Assembly (NCBI RefSeq): GCF_023898315.1
Contig: NC_064622.1
Location: forward strand, 75,278,387 to 75,342,386
Reading direction: 5' to 3'
Length of the DNA stretch: 64,000 nt
Origin: Schistocerca nitens
Taxonomy: Eukaryota > Arthropoda > Insecta > Orthoptera > Acrididae
The first letter of the stretch is position 1; each line of letters begins with the position of its first letter. The notes under the pieces are model-generated. The model had not been told where the DNA came from, did no database searches, and saw only the letters and a program-made list of their open reading frames with translations. Position numbers and translations under genes: made by a program. Shown here piece after piece: positions 45,246 to 55,971 of this stretch.

Positions 45246-45967
45246 TGCATGGGGGCTTAATTAAATGGAATGCAAATAATTTCAATTTTAGTATTTGAAT
45301 GTTCGATTACGAAGTCTCGTAACGGTTGGCCCTGACTAGTATTATTACGCTATCTGACTGCATAGAACAATAACAAGGAATGAAATGGAAATTTTCATTA
45401 ACACAATTAATTAATTAAGTCCCCAGCAACTATAAAACCTACGAGACCAAAGCACAAGTGTAACTGTTCTGTGTGTGGAAGTATGACTCAACGTACGCAT
45501 CTGGCACGGTTCTTCTTCAATAACACAAGAATTTTTAAATAACATTTATACTGAATTAATTAAAGAAAATATAAATACCATAATTACTCAAGAAAACCAG
45601 AATTACACTCTAATACAAGAACACAAGCCAGATGCTTTGTTGACTGAACCTGTAATGACGCATTATTTAAAACATGGAAATAATGAAAAATAAATCAAGT
45701 TTCGTTACCTTCATATATTGACCAAAATCACTCTAATCATTACAATATATCTCCACACCGACTCGCTATTACCACATCTCAACAAGAACTTTTCAGCATC
45801 ACATCTCAGCAAGCATTCCCTACTAGCACATCTGAACACCAACTGACTACTACGAGTCCTCGACAAGCACTGCCACTACGACATCTCAATAATCACTGCC
45901 AGTGGAGGCGGCGGAACAATGCTCTCTAGCGATCTCTGGCGCTGTGGCTCAGTGTAGCCACCTTTCA
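45246..45967 (-). repeat. 5' LTR of the gypsy-type element
   Basis: 722 bp, direct repeat of 36734-37455 with the same TG…CA ends. It would carry the promoter for the element on the minus strand. Confidence 0.97.
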
Positions 45968-45971
45968 GCAG

Positions 45972-47827
45972 CTCTCTTTAAATGAAGGCAAAGGCATGAT
46001 GACAGTGACGTAACTTGTCGCGCGTCGACCATCATCGAGTAGCATATAAAACGCTACATGATCAAGCAGACGGATATCGCTCTTCCTGACGGATTAAGAC
46101 TGTATGTCGGACCGGAAAAGACAATAGTACCAGTCCAGCAAACAATTTTAATCCGCGAGTAAGTTTGACAGAAATATCCAAGATAAATTCTAGTGTTTTC
46201 ACTACTCGTGCGGTGTTACATTACATCAGAATAGTGGAGGTTTGTCAAAACGAGAGACTGACTTACGTTTCATATTCTGTGCAAACGTGTTCTGAATCTT
46301 CTGGAGTGCTTAGAGGTAAGTAGAAGTCTTCCTTTAGGTGATGACAGTACCTTCTGCCTAGTTATAGGTTCCAAGCTATATCCGAGTTTTTTGTCATTTT
46401 CTGATACGGTATTAGTAGAAAGATAATTCGCGAAATTCAGGACTTACTGATTTCTGACGGTATACTTAAATTGTTTTGGGACGTCTTCCCATTCAGCTTA
46501 AGACACGTGTTTTGCACCCATATGGCAACTGAAGATATTCATCTGAAAAATGGTCGTATTGTTATATTCAAGTCTGATATGAGTAAAATTGGAAGTCTTC
46601 GGCATAGAAATAATACTTACTGGAGTACGGAATCGACACGAAGTCACTGACACACAAGAAAAATATTTGTGTTCCCAGCTGTACCATTCTTGAGAAAAAA
46701 TGTTTCCAGGTCAACTTTTCATCTCTACAGACAACACACTGCTGTCTGCCGGTGTTCGTAGCACTATCTGAAAACTTCGCTATCTCATTTCTCTAAGCAA
46801 TATGAAGAAGTGGGAAGTATCAGATGTTTTGCTGACGTTTACTAGGGCAATTTTCGTGGCCTAGTGGCTGTCTTTGGCATATTTCAGACCACCAATTACC
46901 TTAACCAGCCGGACTGATATTTCTGTAAGTATTCAGCCAGTTGACTATGAACATTATGTTTCAGGATTGTGGATTCAGCACCTAAGCTGTGTGGTTTTCC
47001 CAGCCTGACAGTACCGTGACAATTGCAGTTCAGTGATGCTCTCAAATGTGCGGCAGGCTATCAAATATCACCTGGATGTGGATGGTGATTCTTGTTTTTA
47101 ATCACGTCATTCGTAGGCAGTTTTCATTCATCATATATGACTATAATCCATAGCTTATGTGATCGTCTAACAGACAGAGGAAATAAGTCAGAAGTTACTA
47201 AATCGGCTCCCACAAAACCTTGAAATCTGTTGACGTCCGCTGTCAATGAAAGTGATCTAGCCTCCTTTTATGTGGTTAGATCGTAACCAAAATTTGGTGC
47301 TTGTCTTTCGACACTACTGAGCACTGATTGCGGCTAATTCAGCGCTCTTCCTATCTGAGAATCTGTACAGTCATTTTGAAGGGCCCTTAACCAGGATCAC
47401 GTGACTGCGTTTGTCCTTGGTGATGTCTGTGACAATGGAGACAGCGAAGTAGGGGTTGTGGGTGTGGAAGGGGTTAAGGGGGGGGGGGGGGGGCACAGCT
47501 GGTGCGCAGGAAGTGAGGGGCCGACTTCTTGCGCATCGTCGTGTGACGAATAATGTTTACACGCGGTCCCTTAATTACCACGCCAGCTTGGCCGGTATCG
47601 GACCGCCCCATCGCCGCACAACTTTTGGCCCGCGTGCTAACAGGGCCACCGCTTCCAGCCTGTTCTAAGTACACCTCGGCTAACGCATCACGGCAGCGCG
47701 CAAACGCACTGCTGGAAAAAATAATTCTGCTCCCTTTTAGAGGTTTCCAGTTCAGTCAAGATTCAATTGAAGACACAAAGTCTGAAAATGAGTCCGTGAT
47801 CATATTTTGGCACTTTATTTTACAGGT
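45972..47827. other. unassigned DNA with a family B fragment and a GC-rich patch
   Basis: A 37-bp piece at 46082-46118 (cttcctgacggattaagact) is the end of a reverse family B tRNA-like SINE. A G run lies at 47478-47493, followed by a GC-rich patch to about 47720 containing cccttaattaccacgccagc and gtgctaacagggccaccgct, which could be regulatory. Nothing else recognised. Confidence 0.45.
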
Positions 47828-48070
47828 CCGTCTTGATCACACAAACTTTTATTTCACTATTACCGGTTTCGGCTACTGCCATATTCAGATCATAAAATAT
47901 ACTGATGTAGTATCAATGTCGAACTTAACATGTAGGCACACAGTAAACACTTCCTATGTACCTACATGTTTAGTTTGACGTTGATACTGCATCAGAATAT
48001 TTTATGATCTGAAGATGGCGGTAGCCGAAATCGGTAATAAAGTTTGTGTGATCAAGACGGAGCTGTATCA
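47828..48070. mobile_element. foldback element, ~110-bp arms
   Basis: The left arm (gtccgtcttgatcacacaaa, accggtttcggctactgcca, cagatcataaaatatactga, catgtaggca) is repeated in inverted order in the right arm (tgcatcagaatattttatga … gtttgtgtgatcaagacgga). The arms are almost adjacent and differ at roughly one position in ten. No coding capacity; the layout is like a hairpin MITE. Confidence 0.8.
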
Positions 48071-48737
48071 TAAAGTCTCTCAAGATTCATTATTGCAACA
48101 GTGCATGTTCTAACAACCCTACCACAACAAAGGTCAAAAATTAATTATGATTGTAGTGTTGCTCACGCTGATAAATATTGCATTTTCGGGCAACAACAAA
48201 GTTATATTATGTGGCAGGTATCATTAGAGCACAGCTAATAAAGTCATTTCATGAAATAATGGATAAACTAGACACTAATCTTTTCGTGTTCCCACGATGG
48301 TATCGTTGTGAACTCATGGCTCAATCGTCGAAAATCTAGGAAGTGATGATTCCAAGCTCGGATGCAAAGAGGCCTAGGTGATATTCTGCGATATTCAAAA
48401 GTTTTGTAGCTGTATTTCATAAACCATTCTTGAAGATTAAACTTTTGCAAGTTAGAACAATGGTGATGTAAAAAGGTAATCAGTACTCCGAATTTAAGTT
48501 ACACTTCTTTTTTATTACTTTTGTTGCAACATCACTTCACAATATAAAACATACTTGAAAATATCTTCCTCACTGTTAAAGTTCACATTTCATAAACTGA
48601 CTACAATTTGCGTCTTTTCAACATGACGACCAAGACTTGACTCTCTAATAACCGCTTACGCGCCCAAAAATGAGAGTTACAAGTACGTCAAAGATCATAG
48701 TGACCAAAAAAAAGAATACACATAAGAATAATATCAT
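48071..48737. other. unassigned DNA
   Basis: AT-rich; nothing recognised. Confidence 0.45.
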
Positions 48738-49628
48738 TGCAGTATAAACATATCGATGTATCAAAGAACCTCTACATTAATGAAATGAAATCTGAATGTT
48801 GTCACAGAAATATGTTAACTATTTTAGAGAAACACAGTAGAATATTGCTGGTATGGAGAGGTTGAGATGAAGTGCCGTAATGGTTACGTAATTCAAGTAC
48901 CATTACAACACTCCCCCCCTCCCCCAATTACACACAATTCCATGCAGAAGCTGCATGGGATTGGGTGTCTCAAACAGCAAAATAACAAGGTAGTAAGTTA
49001 CATTAATCATTATATAAAATAATAGTATCTCTGAAACAGTACATAGAGATTATTGATCCTCATGGTATAACATTAAAGAAATGAAATGTAATAGATTAAA
49101 AGTTGCTTTAACCATATCTTTTGAAACTTGCAAAAATTTCTAAATGTTACAGCAGGCCTCCCTTCACTCTCTTCACAACAGTACACATAAATATCAAAAC
49201 GTGATCTGTTAATCTGTAACATATTGTATGCAATGAAAAACTCATAAAATTTTTGAATCTTAGTTACAACTATGTACATGAGCACGGAATATGTCTCCTG
49301 GCAATATAATAAGAAAAGTATTAAAATTTTTGCAAACAAGAGTCCAATTGTTATTTTCAGTCCATCATTTATATATAACTCACTGTCCATTTCACCACTG
49401 TAGTTCCTGTTCTCCTAGTTAAGTTTTTCCTCTAAAAGCAGGTCCATGGGTATTCCCTTGCAATATAAGCATATCAATGTATCAAAGTACCTCTACATTA
49501 ATGAAATCAAATCTGAATGTTGTCACAGAAATACGTTAACTATTGTACAGAAACACAGTAGAATATTGCTGGTATCGAGAGGTTGAGGTGAAGTGCCGTA
49601 ATGGTTACGTAATTCAAGTATCATTACA
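48738..49628 (-). mobile_element. candidate short non-autonomous LTR element (TRIM-like)
   Basis: Two 170-bp direct repeats at 48738-48907 and 49459-49628, about 94% alike by eye, each begin TG and end CA on either strand. Just inside the left repeat the minus strand has a purine-rich ttgggggagggggggagtgt, the place and strand for a polypurine tract. The 550-bp interior codes nothing. A primer site is not convincing (tggacctgc starts 12 bases from the repeat), and I find no target duplication. The alternative is a duplicated 3' segment of the adjacent Tc1-like element. Confidence 0.45.
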
Positions 49629-49659
49629 ATGTGCAATACATGAAATGGATACATTTACA

Positions 49660-50906
49660 GTTCAATAGCAGAAGCGGATCAAGGTATCAATGCATGCTGA
49701 AACACAAATATTGGTACGTGGTGTGTCCTCCACGGACAGCAATGCAGGCGCTGCCTCTGGCCTCCAGTCGATCATACAGATGGCGAATCCTGTCCTGGGA
49801 TACGTAATTAGACGGCTGTTCTACCTGTTCAAGTAGTTCTGTAAGAGTTGTTGTCTGACGAGTAGCACGAGTCGCTTCTCGACCCACCACATCCCATATG
49901 TCCTGAATTGGAGATAAGTCCTCACATGTTGATGACCAGCGAAGTTGCTCCACTTCTTGCACAGTCTATGGGCCAGCATTATCCTGTTGGTACGACACAT
50001 CACTTTCCTGTTGCAAGAGCGGCAAAATAACGGGTCTAACAACATTCTGCGCGTGCCATGCACTAGTTAGCGTCCCCTAAACACCAAAGGTGAACAAGAG
50101 TTGTGGCTTATCTCTTTCCAGACCATAAGGCCTGGGATGGGGCCACTGTGTCTTTGACAAATGCACTCTGCGAGACAACGATCACCAGGTCTACACCGTA
50201 GGCACAAACGAGCATCACTTGCTTGTTGTAATCTCCTATCATCGCTGAAGACCACAGCTTGCCATTCCTTCTCTCAAGTGATCCTCTGTCGGTGCCAGTC
50301 GAGGTGCTGTGGCATTAGTGTAAGATGGACTAAAGGTCTGCGTGCCCACAATCGCACTGCTAATAATCGTTCGCCAACAGTTCATGTTGACACGTTTGGG
50401 CTCACAAGCCCTCTTATCTGTGCTTCTGTGCTGTGGTAGCTGTACGGTCTGGCGCTACTGCACTTACAATACGACGATCCTGGAGGGGGGGGGGGGGGGG
50501 GAGGGGAGGGGATGCTATGTGCTGGGTGGACGTCCAGAATCTCGTCTACAGATGTGAGAATATTCACGTGACCACTGGAGCATGCCGCCACTCGCAAGGC
50601 CACAATTTGTCCCCTTTCAAACTAGCAGTTGGCTGTAGAAAGGAGAGTGCGTCTCCGTGGCAGGGTTGCCTGCTTGCTTCACACGTTTGTACCGCACTGA
50701 GCCTCCTGGCTGCGGGCATTTCCTATTGAAGGGTAGACACAGCTAGCTCTCCGGTAGCTATTCCACCACGCTATCTGTTGGCGGACGACGTTGAAACCGC
50801 TGTCAGTACATCTGCTATCCCCAGGTGGCATATTCCACCATCGGATGAAAATCGACGTCGTCTTTCCAAGTGTACTAATCTTTTTTTTTTTTCGGCAGTG
50901 TATGCC
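49660..50906 (-). mobile_element. Tc1-like DNA transposon, third family, decayed
   Basis: The right end carries the Tc1-type terminal sequence: minus strand tacactgccgaaaaaaa from about 50906. The minus strand then gives a long leader, SSDARLCLRCRPGDRCLAEC / ICQRHSGPIPGLMVWKEI (50255-50090), equivalent to the region after the first catalytic Asp, and LSPIQDIWDVVGREATRATR (49910-49850), the SPxxxIW segment where Gln replaces the catalytic Glu. The tail is RHLYDRLEARGSACIAVRGG. The block with QQDNAxPH is broken near 50000. A run of ~16 G at 50485-50501 lies in the leader. The left terminal repeat is not recognisable. Confidence 0.75.
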
Positions 50907-51084
50907 TCAGTAGCCGTGATACGATGAGAGCATGCGATGTGTGGTGTTCACCACCGTGATCACCAGTGATCACGCAGGTGGCATACTGGGGAAAAACTGC
51001 ACTTGCATTTGGACTAAGCGGAGTAAAGCTCTACTCCTCCCATCGGCATTATGATTCCAGAATAGATATTTCTTTTTGCAGTGG
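50907..51084. other. unassigned DNA
   Basis: Nothing recognised. Confidence 0.4.
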
Positions 51085-51385
51085 AGTTTACGCTCTTTTC
51101 AAACATTTCAGCAGGAGAGAAAGATACTGTGCGTCAGTCTGGGAGTTCAACTAGGAACCTGGCCTCTCATTTGCAATGCTCTTGCCGACTGAGCTGCCCA
51201 AGTGAGACTCAAGAGCCGCAGCAGAGGTTTATGGAGTTTGAATGGCAGGATAGCAGTACTCCTTGAAATAAAGATGTGAGAGAGGGTCTTGAGCAGTACT
51301 CGGATGTTGAATCGCGAAGAGTGTCGCCTGTGAAAGGCAAGTTTCCGGGTCCGCATTCCAGTCCGCGACACAGATGTAGCCTTCC
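51085..51385. repeat. inverted pair of family B tRNA-like units
   Basis: Positions 51120-51210 read as a reverse family B unit (caactaggaacctggcctct, gctcttgccgactgagctgc). Positions 51280-51375 read as a forward unit (gtgaaaggcaagtttccggg, ccagtccgcgacacag). They are arranged head to head. Both are strongly diverged from 25504-25690. Confidence 0.55.
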
Positions 51386-51948
51386 CGTGGATTACTTAAA
51401 TCGACTGCTCCTTTTGAAAAGGACGTGGCCGCTTTCGTACACCTTCACTCTCCATTCCGAGCGAGTGCTCGGTCTCTGACGACTCCGTCGTCGGTGGAAG
51501 CTTAAACGGAAATTATATATTTATTTACTGCTTATTGAGCATGACTAGGTAAGGACCATCAGGCCCTCTCTTACATCTGACCAGAAATAACACATACCAA
51601 AGTTCACATTAGTAATAGTATTAACAAGGATAATAGTTATAATAGTAGAAATTGACACTAATAATAATAATAATAATAATAACGACAATGATAATAATAA
51701 TAGTAAATGAAATAAGGAATTATATAGATTATTTTAGTAAATTTAAGTCTATGATTAAAGTTATGAGGAGTAAAAATAATATAGAGAAAGGAGAAGATTG
51801 AGGTGACAGTGACTGAAGACGATAGGAAACAATAACATTCAAATAGAGAAATCTGCTGACAATAGGGTGGTGGGAACGGGGACGGGGGAAGGTAATTAAG
51901 GAGCAGAGGGAATTTGCGAGACTAAGTTGAGGTTCTGATTATGAGATA
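51386..51948. other. unassigned DNA with an (AAT)n microsatellite
   Basis: An (ATA/AAT)n tract lies at 51658-51702. Nothing else recognised. Confidence 0.5.
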
Positions 51949-52140
51949 CGAGGGCTCTGCAAAATTTAAGTTACGCATTATTATGCCAGACCACGTATCC
52001 TTCAATAAATGCTACACTACACAACAAAGAGACACAGATAAACGACGCTATTTTCTAACATAATAACCAAGTCCCTGTAGACAATGGTCGTAACGTTCTA
52101 CCAATCGTTCAGTTCCTCTGTAAGGTGTCTGTATCAGGAG
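51949..52140 (-). pseudogene. mariner-like element, 3' end remnant
   Basis: Begins with tacgagggctctgcaaaatt, which resembles a mariner terminal repeat. The minus strand reads NRTIGRTLRPLS in one frame and ERLVERYDHCLQGLGYYV in another, the C-terminal 'RW/YDKC…GDYV' signature of mariner transposases. Related remnants occur at 5985-6266 and 55440-55672. Catalytic region absent. Confidence 0.45.
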
Positions 52141-52151
52141 AAATGGCAGTA

Positions 52152-52552
52152 AATCAAATGGCTCTGAGCACTATGCGACTTAACATCTGAGGTCATCAGT
52201 CCCCTAGACTTAGAACTACTTAAACCTGACTAACTTAAGGACATCACACACATCCATGAGCCGGCCGTGGTGGTCGAGCGGTTCTAGTCCGGAACCGCGC
52301 GGCTGCTACGGTCACAGGTTCGAATTCTGCCTCGGACATGGATGTGTGTGATGTCCTTAGGTTAGTTAGGTTTAAGTAGTTCTAAGTTCTAGGGGACTGA
52401 TGACCTCAGATATTAAGTCCCATAGTGCTCAGAGCCATTTTAACCATTTTTGAACACATCCACGCCCGAGGCAGGATTCGAACATGTGACCGTAGCAGAC
52501 GCGTGGTTCCGGACTAGAAGCCCCTAGAACCGCTCGGCCACAGCGGATGGCG
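52152..52552 (-). repeat. tRNA-derived SINE, family A, split by another family A SINE
   Basis: The reverse copy's body is at 52152-52256 and its tRNA head at 52454-52552 (cgcccgaggcaggattcgaa … ctcggccacagcgg). Target duplication aaatggcagta at 52141-52151 and 52553-52563. Confidence 0.93.
52257..52453 (+). repeat. tRNA-derived SINE, family A, nested in the same family
   Basis: Forward copy (gccggccgtggtggtcgagc … agagccattttaaccatttt) flanked by acacatcca at 52248-52256 and 52454-52462, a stretch of the host SINE. The pair forms a near-palindrome of opposite-oriented SINEs. Confidence 0.93.
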
Positions 52553-52563
52553 AAATGGCAGTA

Positions 52564-53610
52564 GTTTTTGAAATATTTGCCATAAGGAGTTCTGTATCCG
52601 AACTGATACGTGGAGGAGATATCTTTGGGCTACCAGAGTTATTGTTATTAAGGGGATGACGTCACTTTGTCGCTGTCTTGCTTCTTACCGGGCGAGCGTC
52701 TTGCTAAGGGTTATGCTGCTGGCAGTAATGGAGTGGCGACTTATTTCTTGGATTTCGTTTTCTTCTTCTCTGGGTACAATGGGTGAAGTAAAGTCCACAG
52801 TGGCTTTTGTGTCTTCAGAGATTGCAAATGTTTCTGCGAAGTTGGTGACGAATGTATTTCGATAGTCATAAGGTAGAAATTCAATTCTTGGTTAACATAG
52901 CATTGTCTGGACAGCTACTTCATGATTACAAAGCAGGAACTAGGAAATTAATGCATCACTCTTCAGCCTTCTCAGTGTACCTAAGTGGCCGGGATAAGTT
53001 CTTTTGATAAATCGACTTAAGGTGCCAGTACACCTTTCTGTTTCGTACCCACATCCGTGCGATTGCTATTGACAATGTTTAAAAGAGATTCGCACCCTGC
53101 ATTCAAAATGTAACTGAAACACTTTAATTGGGTGTTTTATGACTGCAATATAACTTTAAATTGAAGTATGGTTTATTTCTCTTTACACTGAGATTCCACA
53201 TTTCCATTTGACGATTCAGAACCTACTGGATAAAAGCACGCTTACACGCATTACACCTTCTGTGAATAAGGATTTGCTTACTAGAGCTTTTGGCAGAAGC
53301 AGAGTGATTTATTTCAGGTCAAGCTGCAGCAAAGTGTTACATTACAGGTAAGGTGGAGAGCTTCGTTATCTTTGTTGCGCAGGTAAGTATTATTATAGGG
53401 TCGTGCAAAACAGGGTTCGGTATGTTTAAGGAATAGTGAACACTTACACAAATCTGTATAGTTTGAGATTAGTATCTTTAACTACACATGATCAATTGAT
53501 AAAACAGTCGATATCAAAGACTTGTTTACTGAAAAATTATCAGTCACAGATGCTAGTTACAATCTCCTATTACATTTGCAATATTGCTCTTAGAAACTTC
53601 TGTATCATTC
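52564..53610. other. unassigned DNA
   Basis: No feature recognised; short frames only. Confidence 0.45.
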
Positions 53611-53651
53611 TACACAGGCATGGCTCATATTCAGAAAGTTGCAGAGTTGTA

Positions 53652-54873
53652 TTGGGTTAGTGCGCTGAGTTCGTAGCATTTTTCCACAAGTTCATTAAAT
53701 ACCACAGACACACATAACAGAGATTTTAGTCGTCAATAATATATTCTCCTCCACTATTTACAACAGTCTGCAAACGCTGCGGTAACTTTTCCATTCTGCT
53801 ACTGCGGAAATCACGTGGTTTCGAGACGAAGGACTTGTCGAGCCATGTTCTGAGGGCATTTCCATCCGGAAAGAAAGTTCCTTGAAGGTTGTTCGATACA
53901 GATCGGAAAAGATGAAAATATGAGAAGGCGAAAACATCTGAGAAAGGTGGGTGCGGAATGGCTTCCCAACCCAACTGCTGAGTGTTTTTTGTTACTCTTG
54001 CAGAATGTGGGCAGGTGTTACCGTGGAGTAGTATCACTTCACGTAATCTTCCTGTTCGTTGTTCTTGGACGGCGTCTGCAGGGTGCCTAATTTGTTGAGA
54101 GTAAATGTCAGTAGCGATACCCACACATCGCGAAAGCAATTCTTAGTACAAGAAACCTTCGCTGTTCCACCAGACGCACATTATCTTTTGTAGATGCACA
54201 GAGGTCTTTGTAAGGGGAGTTGCTGCTTTGTTAGGGCTCAGCCGTTCCTTTCTTTTCCTTATATTAGCATAAGACACCGTTTCTCGTCAGCAGTAACTAT
54301 ATCTGATAGGAATGGTCAGTGTTCTTCTTCATGAGCTAATTGATGACGAGCGAGCAGAGATACACAAATGGCCAGAGGCTAATTTTTGTGATTTTGGATT
54401 AGAGCATACAGTAACCACATACTCGATTTTTGAACCTTCCCCGTTGGTGAAATGATCGAAGTTCATCACATTTGTCAGTTTCTGAGTACACTGAGGTGGA
54501 TTATTGTGGGTTAAAGGGTTTAAGCGATCTTTATCAAACCGATCTTCCTGAACATGGAGAATCACTAATGTCAAAACGATCCTCTTCAAAATGAGAAAAT
54601 CATTTGCTCGCTGTGTCCAATGACATAATCCCCGTACGACACTCGGCAAATACTTTTGGCTGCCTCCGTTACTGTCACCCCTCTACTGAATTCAGATAGA
54701 AGAGTACGTCGAAAATGTTCCGATTTCTGTCTGCAAATGACAAAACAATAATACGTAAATTGAGATAGCAAAGGAGAACTACAAATAAAAAATGACAGTC
54801 GGTAAATAAATCCATAGCAACAGGAATACCGGCACGCAAAACAAAAACGCTACCAACTTACGCATCAACCTAA
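53652..54873 (-). mobile_element. mariner transposon, 1,222 bp, decayed
   Basis: The ends form an inverted repeat of ~30 bp with several mismatches (left ttgggttagtgcgctgagtt, right rc ttaggttgatgcgtaagttg), each flanked by TA (53650-53651, 54874-54875). This TIR type is seen in irritans/mellifera-like mariners. It contains a broken transposase gene. Confidence 0.85.
53726..54736 (-). pseudogene. mariner transposase, broken
   Basis: N-terminal SEHFRRTLLSEFSRGVTVTE (helix-turn-helix) is read near 54730-54670. A long eroded middle follows. At 54139-53726 comes the C-terminal part: DAVQEQRTGRLREVILLHGN, where HDN is changed to HGN (the second catalytic Asp is lost), CPHSARVTKNTQQLGWEAI, and PHPPFSDVFAFSYFHLFRSV, where the SPD…PSDYHLF motif with the third Asp is degraded. 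The end is KLPQRLQTVVNSGGEYIIDD. Catalytic residues are gone and frames are broken; inactive. Confidence 0.85.
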
Positions 54874-54948
54874 TACATTCAGAGTATTACACAGGCCCGT
54901 CTCATATTCAGAAAGTTGTAGGATTGTATTACGTTCGTTTCACAGAAT

Positions 54949-55302
54949 TGCAACGGCCTTGCGGCAGTGGTAACACTGGTTCCGGTCAGATCACCGAAGT
55001 TAAGCGCTGTGGGGCTTGGCTAGCACTTGGATGGGTCACCGTCCGGGTCTGGCAAGTGCTGTTGGCAAACGGGCTGCACTCAGCCCTTGTGACGCCAATT
55101 GAGGTGCTACTTGATTCAGAAGTAGCCGCACCGGTCACGAAAACTGACATACGGCTGGGAGAGCGGTGTACTGACCACATGCCCCTCCATTATCTGTATT
55201 CTGTGACGCCTAAGGGCTGAGACTATCATGGCGGCCGCATCGGTACCGTTAAGCCTTAAGGCCTATTCGGACGGTGTTTGTTTGTTGTTGTTTTATTTTT
55301 CA
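54949..55302 (+). repeat. 5S-rRNA-derived SINE, second subfamily
   Basis: 5S-like head gatcaccgaagttaagcgct, gcttggctagcacttggatg and ggtcaccgtccggg, then a body ending in a T-rich tail (55281-55302). Perfect duplication tttcacagaat at 54938-54948 and 55303-55313. The body resembles but is distinct from that of 24812-25129. Confidence 0.92.
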
Positions 55303-55439
55303 TTTCACAGAATACAGGCTGCACAGTTAATCACACAGAAATCACAATCAGAAACTTCCATTCTACTTTCAGAGTATTACCATGAAATTTTGGTTAGAAA
55401 GCTACATAAACTTAGAAACACGAGAGGTATGCGGTAGAA

Positions 55440-55672
55440 GTTCAGACCTAATGATCATACCTCGACGATAGAAATCCGCTCCTTGGTCAAGGAGCCGTTC
55501 GTAAACGCCCTCATCGTTGGAAACTCTGTGACTCTTGCGAATCAGTTCCTCGGCTGCCTGGCCGTTGACGACTCTGGTCGATGTCGGTAGTCTTCCTTTC
55601 AGGTATGCATCACCGATGTATGTGTGGCCTTGGTTCATTTCACTCCGGCTGCACACCAAATTGAATTTCATT
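55440..55672 (-). pseudogene. mariner-like transposase, C-terminal remnant
   Basis: Minus-strand frame with AAEELIRKSHRVSNDEGVYE and RLLDQGADFYRRGM, matching the tail of mariner-type transposases and the remnant at 5985-6266. No catalytic motif in this stretch. Confidence 0.45.
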
Positions 55673-55969
55673 AATATACCGGCAGAATTTTACAGTGAAT
55701 CTACGTGCAGTTTACACATTTGGCCCACACGAATCGTACTGCCAGAGAACTTCAACTCTGGAATGCGTTTCCAGTTGCCACGCCATCCACTCGTACACTG
55801 TAGAGCTTTTGTTGTCTATTCTGCCGTGGAACTCTGTCTGCAGGGTACCCAGAACATGTACCCTCTTCCGACAATGCGCGACTCTTGTTGCGCAATTGTC
55901 TTAGCTTTGGCCGACAAGTGTAACTTACTTTTTGAAATCCTCTCATACACTTGTAAAATGCTGCACATG
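55673..55969. other. unassigned DNA
   Basis: May be part of the preceding transposon, but I cannot read a motif. Overlapping frames on both strands are not convincing. Confidence 0.35.
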
Positions 55970-55971
55970 TA

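Larger units (their letters stand above)
36734..45967 (-). mobile_element. Ty3/gypsy-type LTR retrotransposon, 9,234 bp, internally deleted
   Basis: Two 722-bp direct LTRs beginning TG and ending CA are flanked by the 4-bp duplication GCAG at 36730-36733 and 45968-45971. Transcription runs on the minus strand: 5' LTR at the right, primer site, gag, pol, a long non-coding region, polypurine tract, 3' LTR. The LTRs look identical by eye, which points to recent insertion. The 3' part of gag, protease and the first half of the reverse transcriptase are missing, so it cannot move on its own. Integrase with an HHCC zinc motif, DD34E core and GPY module places it in Ty3/gypsy. No env-like frame was found. 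Confidence 0.97.
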
